A stretch of DNA of 64,000 bases from Dermatemys mawii (lineage: Eukaryota > Chordata > Testudines > Dermatemydidae): NCBI GenBank assembly GCA_007922305.1, contig ML677358.1:13223343-13287342 (forward strand), given 5' to 3'. Shown here piece after piece: positions 36,130 through 48,493 of this stretch. Positions within the stretch are counted from its first letter, which is position 1. Every line of letters starts with the position of its first letter. A program made the position numbers and the translations under genes. Below the pieces are notes generated by a model. It was not told where the DNA came from and did not search any database. It worked only from the letters and a program-made list of their open reading frames with translations.

Positions 36130-36730
36130 ATTAAAATAATGAAATGAGCACAAAACCCAGAACGCCAGCGCAAACAGTGATAGGAAGAGTAGGGAAAGAA
36201 AAGGTTCTCTCAGATATTTTGATTCTGGCTAAGACAAGGGGGGAAACAATTTGAAGGAAAATTGGGAAAAGGGAGAGGATGGTGACATACTGAAGAAAGG
36301 CTGACCAGATATTTGGACTGAGAGCAGTACAATAAGGGAAAGCTATTTCAAATAGCATTATAAGCAAGGCTTCAAAAGATTCATAATCACAATAGAGAGT
36401 CATGTTGGAGGGACTAGAGAGAAAGACACTGGGCTTTCTACCATATATGGTGGACCTAGCCAGAAGCATGTGCTTATGGGGCCAAGGGAGAGGAGACTGG
36501 GATAGGAGAAAAGGGAGCAGGGAGTTTGGATGCCTCTCCACTGAGAGGATCCTAGAAAAATCCATCCCATTAGATGGAAGATGCTGTCTGCATGGATGAC
36601 TGCCCATGAACTTCTACAGGTGGTCCATAGCTTCTGGTGACAGGATGGAGCCTGCAAAAGTCCTTCTGCTATTGGCTGTGGAGGTGAAGAGTGACACAGA
36701 AGCAGTAATCTCCACCCCCTTCCATAGTCC
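36130..36730 (+). pseudogene. Degenerate L1-like LINE ORF2 C-terminal fragment
   Basis: Around 36395-36455 one frame reads SCWRD, stop, RERHWAFYHIWWT, stop. This resembles the CWRC...G...HIWWTC motif at the C-terminus of L1-type ORF2. The block is broken by stops and the flanks are too decayed to bound exactly. It is an old L1-group relic rather than CR1. Confidence 0.5.
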
Positions 36731-36739
36731 AAGCACTAA

Positions 36740-37205
36740 TCTGGACAAATAACTGATTTTTCAGTTTGTTGGCAATTCCAAAACATTATTTTTCCAATCA
36801 TTTCATGTCAAACCAAAAAATGAATTTTTAAGAAATTGGTAGTAAATCAAAAAAGTAAAAAAACAACAAAACAAAAAAATTGGGGGTTGACCTAAACATT
36901 TAATTTGACCGCAAATGAAATGTTCTATTACATATTCAAGCATTTTTGAAAACTTTTTAAATTAAAATAAATTTCTAAAATAAAAAGTCATTTTGAATTT
37001 TAAAAAAAATCAAAACTTTCTTCTAGAAAATGTGAAAATTAAATGATTGGCCTCCCAAAAACAAAAAAATTCTGAAAAATCAAAAGAGAGTTTCAAATTG
37101 AACAATCCAGCACAATCAACCCAAACTCACAGAACATTTCGGTGTCACTGAATCTGCACATTTTTCGAAAAAGGGTTTCAGGAAAATTGTTTTGCCTAGT
37201 TCTAT
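36740..37205. repeat. AT-rich inverted-repeat element, largest copy
   Basis: A-rich and T-rich blocks ('gatttttcagtttgttggc' at the left, 'gggtttcaggaaaattgttt' at the right) around a very AT-rich centre. Same type as the copies at 15765, 20455 and 30310. Confidence 0.45.
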
Positions 37206-37570
37206 CAAGGATGGAATTTCATTACAGTCCCCTCAATACTATGTAAATGGTGCAATGCTTCTAAGGCTCTAGGGAGGAAAAGCTCTATGTAAGTGCTAAG
37301 AATTGTTATTAATGCTTACCCCTTCACCTCTAGAGATTCACCACATTTCACATCATTTTATTCCCCAGTATAATAAACTGTTCATGTCACAAAGCCACCT
37401 TTCTCTATACACCTATTTAATCTCAACTCAAGGTTTTGTTTTGATCATAATACAGGATTTTCAACTTATAATTTAGGTGGCAGAACAGCCAGGCTGATTA
37501 AAGATTATGGGCCACAAAACAAGGGGCTTATCCTGCATATTCCCAGTCAGTTTCCTCTGAGGCCTTTCTC

Positions 37571-37915
37571 CCCGGTATAAAAGTGCCTGCACATTTCACG
37601 CACAGAGAAAATCGTTTGTCTTAGTTTTATTGCAAGTTTCTTAATATATAATGTTTTTCTAAAAGCCTCAAATCCTGGAGTCATGTGAGAGACTCAGCTT
37701 TCATTTACAACCAAAAAAAGTGTATGGGTCTTGTGGTTGCATGGAAAAACTTGAAAATATGAACCCTCAAGGCTCAAAAACTAGCAAACAAGTAGAAAGA
37801 ACTCAAATTTTACCTCTATTTTTATTTTTTTTTAATTATTTCATAATTTTGGGGTATCTGATTATGTGTTTTTGAACACTTGGAGTTAGCAATATTCCAT
37901 AAAGCTCTCTTCGCA
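37571..37915 (+). repeat. Dispersed repeat R1, copy A
   Basis: Collinear with 42781-43090: shared blocks include 'tcctggagtcatgtgaga', 'actcagcttt', 'aacttgaaaatatgaaccc', 'aaggctcaaaaact' and 'gaacacttggagttagcaat'. Same orientation. Unclassified. Confidence 0.65.
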
Positions 37916-37920
37916 CACCA

Positions 37921-39015
37921 AGACCTGGTCTACAGTATGCAATTATGTTGAATTTAGCCGTGTTATATCAAAATAAAACTAGATCTGTCCACACAACCAA
38001 CCCGGTTTTGTCGATTTAAAGGGCTCTTTAAACCGGTTTCTGTACCTCACCTCGGCAAGGGGAGTAGTGGTAAAATCGGCATTGCTGTTCCGAATTTGAG
38101 TTACTGTGGACACAGTATTGGCCTCCAGGAGCTATCCCAGAATGCTCCATTGTGACTGCTCTGGACAGCACTCTCAACCGCTCTGGACAGCACTAGCCAG
38201 GAACACAGGAAAAGCCCCGGGAACTTTTGAATTTCATTTCCTGTTTGGCCAGTGTGGCGAGCTCATCAGCACAGGAGACCATGCAGAGCTCATCTGCACA
38301 GATGACCATGGAGTCCCAGAATTGCAAAAGAGCTCCAGCATGAACCAAACGGATCTGATTGGTGTATGGGGAGAAGAATCCATGCAGCAGGCAACCACCC
38401 TGGGCAGCCAGGAACTGTTGATTACCCTGGAGCCAGTACCCTCCCAAGGCGGGCTCCCAGACCATGAAGCCAGAGAAGGCACCTCTGGTGCATGTACTTT
38501 TGTAAATACAATACAGGGTTTAAAAGCAAGTGTGCTTAATGTTTAATTTGCCCTGAAGACTTGGGATGCATTCACGGCCCTTATAGCTACTGGAAGTCTG
38601 TTAACATGTCTGGGGATGGAGCAGAAATCCTCCAGGGACATCTCCATAAAGCTTTCCTGGAGGTACTTTAAAAACCTTTGCCACGCGGAGGGTGGAGGCC
38701 CGTTCATGCTGAGCTGTTCTTCTTTGACTGAGAGGGATCTTCCCTGGTATTAGCCACCCGTTGGGGAAGGGGGAGGTGAATCATGTGTGCTATGTAATGT
38801 GAATCACTTGATTCAGTGTGAAATAGTCTTCCCTTTGTTCTCTAAAATGTCTCTTTTTAAATACTACTCTTCCTTTTTTCCTCCCGCAGCTGCAAATGTT
38901 TCTACGCTCCCGCTATCATCTCCGTCCTAGAGACTAATGAGCCTAAGGTGGGAGCAGCCCAACATACTCAGGCGTCTGGTGGAGCTCCAGGAAAGGCAGC
39001 AGAAGCACAGAGCAC
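37921..39015 (+). mobile_element. Larger PIF/Harbinger relic, internally deleted
   Basis: Opens with agacctggtctacag, the Harbinger-type end, then a non-coding leader with 'ctgtccacacaaccaacccg' and 'tattggcctccaggagctat'. It then holds the start of a Myb/SANT-type gene (38308). A later block (38888-39010, 'gcagctgcaaatgtttctac' to 'ccaggaaaggcagcag') corresponds, as I remember it, to the 3' part of that gene in intact turtle copies. The middle of the gene and the right end are missing; another repeat follows at 39016. Confidence 0.7.
38308..38390 (+). pseudogene. Broken start of a Harbinger Myb/SANT-like DNA-binding protein
   Basis: An ATG in the Harbinger relic opens MESQNCKRAPA, followed at once by TGA where the family has Trp. 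After a small deletion a residual DLIGVWGEES is still readable at 38352-38381. In intact elements this Myb/SANT-like protein accompanies the transposase and binds element ends. The open frame 38106-38546 that crosses it is in another frame and is not the protein. Identification rests on remembered family sequence. Confidence 0.6.
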
Positions 39016-39125
39016 AAGCTTTCGTGTGTAAAAAACCCACTTCTTCAGATTCATGGAGTGAAAATTACAGTTGCAGGCATTATACACTGACACATGAAGA
39101 CAAGGGAGTTACCTCACAAGTAGAG
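39016..39125 (+). repeat. Dispersed repeat R2 fragment (turtle-typical, class uncertain)
   Basis: 'cacaagctttcgtgtgtaaa' and 'aacccacttcttcagattca' match the dispersed repeat also found at 49505-49615 and 62776-62990. In full copies it contains 'tgtggcacctta-agactaac'. Possibly Penelope-like; not proven. Confidence 0.55.
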
Positions 39126-39353
39126 GAGCAGTCTTGACAGGCATCAAAGCTGTCATTTTTAAATTTTTAAAATTTAATTTTTTAAACCAACTTCTAAACC
39201 TGTTAATGAAATTTTTGCATATGCACCCATTTGTGCATTTAAAATCAACATTTCCCTGTGCAAACAGGCTCAGATAGAACCAAATCAAGTAAATATATAT
39301 TCCTCTGATTTGTGCATACAAATTTCTTTGAAGTTCAAAATATTGTATTAGCA

Positions 39354-39569
39354 CAGGGATTGGCAACCTTGGCACGTGGGACCACAGGGTAAGTGCCCTT
39401 AGCGGGCCTCGCCGGTTTGTTTGCTTCCCGCTGGCAGCACCCATTGGACCAGGATGGCGAACCATGGCCAGTGGGAGCCGCTGTTGGCGAAACGGGAAGT
39501 AAGCAAACCGGCAGGGCCTGCTAACGGTGCTTATCCTGAGGTCCTGCATGCCAACGTTGCCGATCCCTG
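39354..39569. mobile_element. Palindromic hAT MITE (216 bp) with 8-bp target duplication
   Basis: Ends cagggattggcaacc and gttgccgatccctg; flanks tattagca and ttttagca (8 bp, one change). The inside is a long snap-back: 'ccggtttgtttgcttcccg' pairs with 'cgggaagtaagcaaaccgg'. The element contains a donor-like 'cagggtaagtgcc'. It is GC-rich and CpG-bearing, which suggests a fairly recent insertion. Confidence 0.88.
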
Positions 39570-39577
39570 TTTTAGCA

Positions 39578-41767
39578 AATAAAGAAAAATCAAGTATGAA
39601 TATTTAGCCCTCAGCATATAAAAGCTTCAAGCATTGTCATGTTATGAAAATGTTCCTGTGATAATTCTAGGAAGAATTAGTTACTTTGATCATCTTTTGA
39701 AAAATAAAATGAATTCAACCCAAACTGGAGTGCATGATTCAAAGACTGAGATCTGCCATACATCTACCACTTTCATTCTGGTGGCTGACCGGATGGCTAC
39801 TGTCTCATGGCTTGCAAGACCTAATTTAATTGGCCCGATACCAATCTCTCTAAATAGTTTAGTGATGCCAGCAAGTTCCAGCTATCTCTGGACAAGTTAA
39901 CAAATGGCTTGAGTCACTGGGAAATGCCCTCAGTAACTCAGATCACTATTCTGAAGTTCTGGGAATCCCAGTTAGTTATTCCAGTATTTATGAGCTTGCT
40001 TCTTTGCACAGATCCTTCCCTCTTTGTTTATTTTCATAACACTCCTGCAAGTCCATTTGTTTCAATCATGTCCTATTTGTTTCTCTCTTATCTCCTTATA
40101 AAGAGTGACTTGGCAATGAGAAAGGCTCTGAGCAGCTTCTGCTCTCACATTCCATCTTTAAAGTTTTTTCACATATGCCCTTAACTACAAGAGCATTTTT
40201 CACTTTAAAAGCAAAATCAATCTCTCTCACACTCTATATATGTCCCTTGCAGGCTCTTTGAAAACTGGCTCTAAAGCAGAGTCCCCAGATGTGTCCACTG
40301 AATCTAAACTTTACAGTTCACCAGAGTCCAGCTGGTTTTTCTTCAGTCACAATCATTCAGATTTTCCAGAGTTCCCTTCCTTCTTATTTTCCACCCAACC
40401 GTGGTGTCTGGTCTTTGGCCTAACAGTGAGGCAATAAGAAACAGAGAGAGATCTGTGGAAAGTATGTTTGTTACAAGATTCTAAGAACTTTCTGTAGAAC
40501 CAAAACAGAATTAGGGTTTCAGTACAGATTCTGCAAAGTGAGAAACAGTTCTATGGGAGATTGGTTCTCTGTTTTGACAACAACAACAAAAAGATGCCAG
40601 GGGATGGCTTATCATAAAGCTCTCTGGAGCACAAAAATGTCCCAACCAACTCTAGCTTACCTAGCAGGTAACTGACACTCCATGGTCAGGCAAAAGTGAA
40701 AAGCCTCAAAATGCTGACCAATGCAGACTGCATCAAAAAAAAATTAAATTGCCCTTCTAAATGTGGGTGGAACCAGTACCATCTTTGCCAACACAACCTG
40801 AGGTGGGTCAGCAAGGAGACTTATTTATGGACAGCATGTTGGAACAAATGCTTGTCTGGGAGGATGAAATACAGCTGGCATTAACTTCTCTAGAGGGGAA
40901 ATAAAATGAATCAATCAATGTCATTAAAGTGAAAAGGCTTCATGAATGCGTGGACTCAATGAATCAGAGATAGCAAGGAGATTGTGTCCAATCCAATTTG
41001 GCTCAAATCTGCAGAAACTGCTTCCTTACAGAATACACTTGTAGTTAAAGGTAATATCATTCCTGAATGGACCCTGGAATTGCTGGAGTCACATGTGTTC
41101 CTGAAATGTAAAGGTGAACAGAATCCAAGCAGGAAAGGCTCCTGTTATTGCTGTCACTTGTAAGGAATCTCTGCTATCTGCATTATTTGAACTGGTTACA
41201 AAAAGATGAGCCTTTTATTGTGGAAAAATCCTACCAAGTTACTGACATATTTGTACTGCCACCGACTCCTGAAGGTGATTGAAGAGCAAATAAATGCCTC
41301 TCAGCCAGCACTGTCAGTAGATTTCCAAATGAAAGACTACTGGTAGTTGAGGTAGCATCTACCATTCAGCTGTGCCCTCTGGATCCATGCAATCATGACC
41401 TTGTACTTCCCACTCCTAAAACCCATAGAGTTTGCTTGAGGGGGTTTCCATGGTCTGGATTCAGACCACAAAGCCAAGCCCCCCTCGAGTCTGCATAGTC
41501 ACTACTCTCCTTATTTCTACACAGGTTTGCACCCTCTGCTCTCATAGTTGGAAGGGGAGATTCAAGCCTACATTTTTGCCAGTTACATTTCTCTGTATTT
41601 TAAATCTTTCATTTAAACACAGACTATCCAGCTCTTTGGGGAGAGAATGTAACTTTCACGCTGTTTCTGCAAGAAAACACTTCTCCCAGCATCTACAGTA
41701 TGACTGACTAGATCCATAACACTGGGACAAGGTGCAAGCCATGCCATTCATCTTCATAGCATGTGTA
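39578..41767. other. Intronic sequence, nothing firm
   Basis: At 40252 a good acceptor (tatatatgtcccttgcag) precedes a plus-strand frame open for 61 codons, but no convincing donor follows and no family is recognised. 40700-41400 has the look of decayed coding or repeat sequence, without a motif I can name. Confidence 0.3.
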
Positions 41768-41975
41768 ACACTGCAGACCCTGGTCATTGGTGGGTGGGAC
41801 TGAACCTGGGACCTCTAGAGCTAGATACATGAGCTTCTACTGCCTGAACTAAAAGCCATATGGCTGTTAGCTAAAGCTGCAGAGCAGACTCATTAATCTC
41901 TTTGTCTTCCTAAGTGGTCTTGGTGCCCCTAAATGGGACAGAACATCACACCAAGGAGGTGTGTGGGTTGCACAT
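41768..41975 (-). mobile_element. tRNA-derived SINE, antisense
   Basis: On the minus strand the order is 'gttagctaacagccatatgg'-like leader complement, a box A-like 'ttttagttcaggcagtag', then a box B-like 'aggtcccaggttcagtcc'. The part of the element beyond the tRNA-like head has 'catttaggggcacc' and 'gatgttctgtccc' complements. It corresponds to a tRNA-headed SINE that I know from turtles. A dead copy, not a tRNA gene. Confidence 0.7.
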
Positions 41976-42780
41976 GGAAACTTTGGAGTTTCACTATTTG
42001 AAGCTTAAGCTTAAATGCCAACACTGCTAATCACTTCATTGTTGATTGATGTTGCAAATGCCTGACCCTGGCCAGTGAAAGCATTTATCTAGATTGGCCA
42101 GATGTATCTTGTGAGTCCTGACATTCCCCATTCATCTGAACGGACAATCCATGAACACCGGTTAGGAAACACACTTCTCTCAGCACCAGCAAAAGCTGAG
42201 CCAATTGGTTTCCCATTTGGTTTGGTGAACCCTACAATACCCAAACACACAAAGGAGTGGAACAAGAGAGTGGACTTTGTATTCTAGCCTTTCTAAAATA
42301 AAAAAAGCCACTGGAACTCATTCCTACTTCGGCGATACACAGTGCATCCCACTGAAATAATCAATTCAAACACTTCAGATATTGTCAGCATCATAGGAAA
42401 GCATATAGGTCTTCATTGTAGCTTGAAGTGGTTACTACCTTATGCTCCACTATCACTGTCAATATGTTTCTATACATTCATAGGACAACAGGATTCTTCG
42501 GAGGTCAATGCACAGTTCTCATTTACACCAAGGCCCCTTTATAGCTCTTGGAGATCCATACTACGTCTGGGTCATATTGTGTTAGGTAATGTACAGATTC
42601 CGTGGAGCTGAGTTTAACTTGGAGTTCTTGGTCCTTCAGTTCCCAAAGAGGACCTGGATATGCTGAAGGAGGAACTTAATAAAAAGACTCCCAGAGAAGT
42701 TGTCATTCTCTAGTTCTCTTCTTAAGTACATTGAGTCCGTCATCTTTGTGCTCACACAACACTGCATTGGTAACTCTTAC

Positions 42781-43090
42781 AGTTTTCTCACAAGTCTCAG
42801 GATTTTCAGTGTTTTTTTCATAAAGCCACAGTTCTTGGAATTATGTGAATATACGAGAATCTCAGCTTTAATTTTTTCTTTTTTAAAGGTAAGTTTCTAG
42901 CCCTCCTGGTTGTGGAGAAAAGTTTGAAAACGGAACCGAAGTGCATATGCAAGGCTCAAAAGCTGAAAGAACTCATTTTTAATTAGTTTAAAATGAAAAT
43001 CATTTTTTAAATCTCATGTTTTTTAAGACAGTCCCTGATTTTTTGGAATCTGATTCACAATTCTTAAGTACTTGAGGTTGGCAATATGGC
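42781..43090 (+). repeat. Dispersed repeat R1, copy B
   Basis: Counterpart of 37571-37915. Contains 'ttaaag' followed by gtaagt at 42890, a donor match that is probably incidental. Confidence 0.65.
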
Positions 43091-43135
43091 AACATCCCCT
43101 ACCAGGAGAGTTTAAATAAAGCTCTGTGTAAATCC

Positions 43136-46099
43136 TGCAATGGCAGCTCACCTCAGTATATGAACTCCATGTCTGTCTGAACTGTGGGGATACTAAGATA
43201 GTATCCGTATCTGCAAAATATATCCATAATCAAATGAGACTGTAGATTCCCTTTCAGGTCTTCAAAGGGATTAGTGACTCTTACATTCTGTCAGTAGGAC
43301 ACATGATCTTAATCTTTCCATTTAGTCTGCAATCACATAATGAGTGTTTCAGAATAATTTCTCCCCACCCCCAGACATTGTTTGAAGTTGCAGATTATCT
43401 TGTATACATGAAATTGCTCCATGCCTGTAAACTGTATTAGCCTATCCAAACTGTTTGCTTAACAGGATAATTAAGTGTAGGGAAAACAACAATCCTAACA
43501 AGCTACACTCAATCAATGTCACAATACCCATTTTTACATCCCTTTACATCACAGTTATCATCAGATATTTTTCACGTTGTGACAGGGTCACAGTACAAAA
43601 GCACTCAGTCAAATCTGCATGCAAGGGTGACACTAAACAAATAGCCACAGAAATTGAGAACTTGGGGTGAGGGAGGGAGAGAGGAGGGAACAGTCCCAGG
43701 AAAGCACTTCATGTAGGTTTTTTGGTGAAGACTAAATGGCAAACTAGTATGTACCCATCTCCTTATACACACAAAAGTTAAGACAAATGTTAGATAAATG
43801 TTATGAGTTTCATGTTTGTCTCTGAGTAAGGACTGCTTTTCTACAACAGCTTTAATTAAATCCAAGCTTTCAACTTTAATGAGTAAATTGTCAGTGTAAG
43901 GATTTAGGAATAAATCTGAGTGCTCCGCACTGAAGATTTACTATTAAGCATTTAGAAAGGTAAAAGGAAAGAAGAATTATGAGGGAAGATGATTTGGGTC
44001 TTTGAGATAATGCAGAGCATATGCCCTAACACTTTCAATACCTTTCACTTAGTGAAAAAGTATATATTAAAAGATATATGCATCATTGCTTGGATATACA
44101 TCCACACATACTATATTGATATAGATATATAGAGAAAATATATGTTTTGGGATACAGAGAAGTCATTATTTTTATCTGTAAAATAATCACTTCTCTAGAA
44201 GTCAAAGCATATACAGTACAGTGACGGAGTACTAGTTAGCATTCTTTGCACTGAAGGAATAATGTTATAGTTTATATTTTCTTTTACACGCAACATACAG
44301 CTTGTCCACTGCACCTTTATGTTGAGATTACCTCATTTGTCTTCTACCTGCTGGTGGGTGAACAGTTATCAGGAAGACTGTATTACAATTCTCATCCTGA
44401 ATCTGAGATAAATTGCATCTTTGTTCTTTTTAATATACTGCCTCTGCCAAGCTGCTTTATGTTGAGACAAAATAGGTTATGTATGTTAGTCAATCCTTGG
44501 ACATTTTTAATTTTTATTTTGTCATTTAGTAGGAGATTCCAATGTCACCTGTAGGTATAATTACTTGCTACATAAAGTACAGGTATAAGTGAAAGCAGGC
44601 CTCAAGGCCTGTGAAAAGAAAAATAGCTTAGCTGAACTAATCAAGGTATAAGGCCCAAAAGTCTTAGCATACACAGATAACCAGGAGTAACCCTAGATCA
44701 CAGGCTATCACAAGACCAAGAAAGATTTAAAATAAAATGAAAATATTTTATATATACAATATTTTATACATTATTTAGATATAGCAATAAATGTAATCTT
44801 GGCTCAGTTTTAAGAAGTGGAAAGAAATACTAGCTTTGTTTAAATTTTATGTCAAAAGAATGTCATTTTTCAAAACTCAGCAAGCATAAAATATGGGAAA
44901 TGCCCAATTCACACTGGCAGCAGCCCAACCATACAGCTAGTGTTAGACCAGGATCTTAGCACACTTCGAGCCCACCACACTGTTAAAAGTTTTTGGTTTT
45001 GTTTTTGATTAAAAAAAAAAACTACAAAAGTATTGTAAAATGAGCCAAATTCTAAAATTTGCAACATACAATAGAGACATTCAAAGAATCTCCTGTACTC
45101 AGCAGACATCCAGGTAAATCAACTGGCAATTGAAATCACATGATGGAAAAGAACATAAAAGAAAAGTATTTTATGGTATTATTGTGCTTCCTTATCATAC
45201 CTGATGAAAAATAGATAGGGATATCTTGACAAACTCAGAATATAGCATATATTTATAAAAGGACATGCTTTGAGATTCATTTTATGACCTATTGGGACCT
45301 GGGAGATATCCCCGAATACAGGGATATGTCTGGGAGAGTCTCTCTCCCCTTCCCTTGCCAGGTGAAGGCTGAATATATTGCAAAGATGGGCAAGTATTGT
45401 CTACAGAACTGTGCAAATTAAGAGCCCTGAGGTTATTTTGTTTGTATAACATGATGACAACACATTGTCTTGGACTTCACCCACTATATATTCAAGTGTC
45501 ATCCTATAATCGAGCCAAAAATCCCACTTCTATATTAACACATCACCCATGTCTTTCTGCCAAATTCTAGCAATTATGCTGGTGAAACTCTCATTGGATT
45601 TAATGTAATTGCATCAGTGTAATTGAGAGCACATCTTGATCCTGTATTTTAAGGTTTAGTGGTCTTTCCTCTTAATTTCTCATCTTTAGTAGTAGTGAAA
45701 CGAAAAACATGCAATCTCTGGTACTATGGTTGGATACAATACTAGTCAAATAGAGAGGGAGGGTGTATTAAAAGCCCACTCAAATTTTCATGAGCATACT
45801 TGGATTTAACCCTGGTATTTTATATTCATAAATTCAAAGAATTTTTATCTCACATTTAACAATACACTCTTTGCATGGGATAAACCAGGGGTTGCTGATT
45901 TGACAGTCACAGACGCATCTTAGTGAAGTATTTTGTCAAGATGGTTGCATAACCCTTCTTCTACAGAAAGATAATGAAAGCCACACTTCACATTTTCTCT
46001 AAAGCTTTTATATTAATGTGGAACCATTAAAGCATCCGCATATACAAAGATAGCTACAAAATCCTAAGCAACTATACACTGAAGGAGTGATCAGACTCC
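43136..46099. other. Intronic sequence, little recognised
   Basis: 45550-45640 (caaattctagcaattatgct to 'ttgatcctg') is a weak palindromic-MITE candidate. 44060-44150 is very rich in TATA steps. No exon found. Confidence 0.35.
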
Positions 46100-46900
46100 C
46101 TCCTTCCTTAAACTGCTTCTGCGAATCAGCATCATCTCCATCTTATCCAGATTGATATTAAGCCACCTGGCTGTCTCCACGTATCCTGCCAGATATTGGG
46201 AAAGCAATAAAATTGTACCATGTGACCCTCCTGAAAAGGAAACAGTCAGCTATCATCAGCATACTGATGACACGGGATAGTCCATTTTGCCTCATAGTGC
46301 CCCTTCCTACCAGTACACATCAACATGGAACAAGCATGATGACAAGAATCAGCCCTATGAGACTCCAAAGCCAAAAGCCTTCAAGAAAGAAGAACAGTGG
46401 CCTACCATTACCACCTGGGATCTCACCCAAAGTGAGTGATACCACTTTAACCCCATCTCATGGTTGACTGCACTGGAAGCAACTGAAAGACCAAGTGAAT
46501 TAGCAAGGACATCTGACCTCTACTCTTTGCCACAGGAAAATAAGTTCCCATTGAAATTAGGTCAATTAATACAGTTTGTCATGTTCTGAAGCCTGGCTGG
46601 CTGCTCTCCAAAGAATTGAAGAGTGTCAGATTCTATTAGCACTAGGAGCATCAATCCTGTCTCTACAGCTCTCACATTTGTTGAGGGACCAGAGTGCAAC
46701 AAGGCCCTGAACTTTTACACACCTTTCTCCATAGGAGACACAAGCAGACGGAAGGGAAACTGCCTTGCTCTTCAGTAGCTCCACAACTTTACTGGGACTT
46801 GAGACTGTTCCACACCTCAAAGCATCAGGCCCAAGATCAGCCTTTGGAGACACAGCAGATTCCTGTAGTCTGTTCCAGCTTCTTAAAGTTAGTGTAGTAA
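46100..46900 (+). repeat. Decayed dispersed repeat, LINE-like
   Basis: 'catcatctccatcttatcca', 'gatattgggaaagcaataa', 'atcatcagcatactgatgac' and 'aaagaagaacagtggcctac' follow the order of a long retroelement-related repeat I associate with reptiles. No reading frame is kept; the limits are approximate. Confidence 0.4.
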
Positions 46901-47651
46901 GGTCGGTAATCTGTTTAATTTCAGATATTTGGGTGACAAGTCTCAGGTGCTTGCTAATAAGGCTGTGAAAGCTTTCTTTTCCTTTGTAGTTAATGCAGCA
47001 TGTACATTATAGCAGCTTAGCTGCAAAAAAATAAGTAGGTTTCTCAGAAAAATTATTTACACAGTTTCTGCAAATGTACAGAATCCACTGGAAAGAAATG
47101 CAGCAAATTACAGCTATATTTCAAGGGCTCTAATAATGAGCATATAGACTATAAAAAGATTATTCTCATCTCCTCCCTTGCCAACTTAAATTAGCCAATT
47201 AGCCCCATCCCAGGAGGCACTGTCCTAATTAAGAAGTATATCACTTGGCTTGAAAGGACACCAGCAAGTAATTGTTGCTTATTCATTTTTACACAGTGCA
47301 GTTTTCCATACACTTGACATTTGTAAACATTTCCTTTGCCTCTGAATATTTATTTTCTTTCACTTCCTAGACATTGATGTACCTATAACCTGACTAGAAC
47401 CAACATTCACAGAGCTATTCTTATTTAATTCCCTTCTCTTTGTATTAGAACTTCGCTATGCACTAGTATCTATGAAATCAATACAACTTGGAGAGGATTA
47501 GGTTTCAATTAACCACAGTTACAGAGCCACCAGGCAGATCATAATGATTTTGTGGGTTCAGCCCAGTACAAGAAGGTAGAATTGTATTTAATTCATCACA
47601 TATTTAGTACCAGCTAAGCAGGCATTAGATGGTACAGTGACTTAAAAATCT

Positions 47652-47738
47652 TGGGCCCTTTACACTAGTGTAACCCCACTGATTTCAACTGAGCTACTTA
47701 CAGATTTACACTAGGGTGAGATCGGAATCACGCTCCTT
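47652..47738. mobile_element. Short palindromic MITE
   Basis: 'tttacactagtgtaacccca', 'ttcaactgagctacttac' and 'agatttacactagggtgag' form a loose inverted repeat of the same type as 10251-10320. Confidence 0.55.
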
Positions 47739-48054
47739 GAAGAATTATGTTATAATTATATACAATATACAATAAAATATACATAATTAACAAGTTATAT
47801 GGCATTGAACAATTATTTTTCAGAAGTGATTATCCCTTTGTTGTATGGATTTATAATAAAAAAAATTAACAATCCCTTCATAAGGCAACCCCTATATGCT
47901 GTCCAGGTTACACAGATGGCTTCAGAGAGTTGTTCAATTTTACATGCCATACCATTTCTGGAGATGCATGCTATTGGGGGGCTTGACTGTAGACTTTGGG
48001 AGAATTTGTCAGTAGATTTCTGCAGGCAGCTATTATAAAGTTTAGAGGGAATCT

Positions 48055-48255
48055 AATTTAATGGGAAGAACTCCTGCAGAATCTTGACTTCCAGTCCTAA
48101 CTCTGTCATTAACTCATCACCAACTCACAATTAACTTTCTTTGTCAGAGTTTCTCAGTTTGTGAAATGGAAATGAAAAAAAATAAATGACCAGCTTCACA
48201 GTGGTGTTGCAAAGAGTACTTAATCCACGTAATGTACTTTGAGGCCTTTAAATGA
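48055..48255 (+). mobile_element. MIR-like SINE
   Basis: 'tcctaactctgtcattaact', 'tttctcagtttgtgaaatgg' and 'gtggtgttgcaaagagtact' follow the MIR sense order, strongly diverged. Confidence 0.55.
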
Positions 48256-48493
48256 AAGTTACTATTTAATTGCAACTTAGTTTATATAGTTAACAAGGTT
48301 CATTACCTCAGGTTGCGGGGGGAAAGATTCATGGGAAAATTACTGGGCCCACCCTATTCTTAATACGTAATGTGATGGTCTTCACATTTCACCTTTAACT
48401 CTGATTTACCCTATACTAAAGGTTTAAGGCAGGCCTTTAAGATTTGTTAATGCATTAGTGTCTACAGAATATAACAGGTTATTGTTCAAAAAC

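Noticed and set aside
36131..36607. 158-codon minus-strand frame
   Set aside because: It is antisense to the L1-like relic; the family motif reads on the plus strand.
38106..38546. 146-codon plus-strand frame
   Set aside because: Crosses the Harbinger relic in a frame different from the Myb/SANT protein; no domain.
39109..39549. 146-codon minus-strand frame
   Set aside because: Mostly hAT MITE sequence; an accident of the GC-rich snap-back.
40252..40434. Possible plus-strand exon after a good acceptor (cccttgcag)
   Set aside because: No convincing donor, no known protein similarity; listed only as background.
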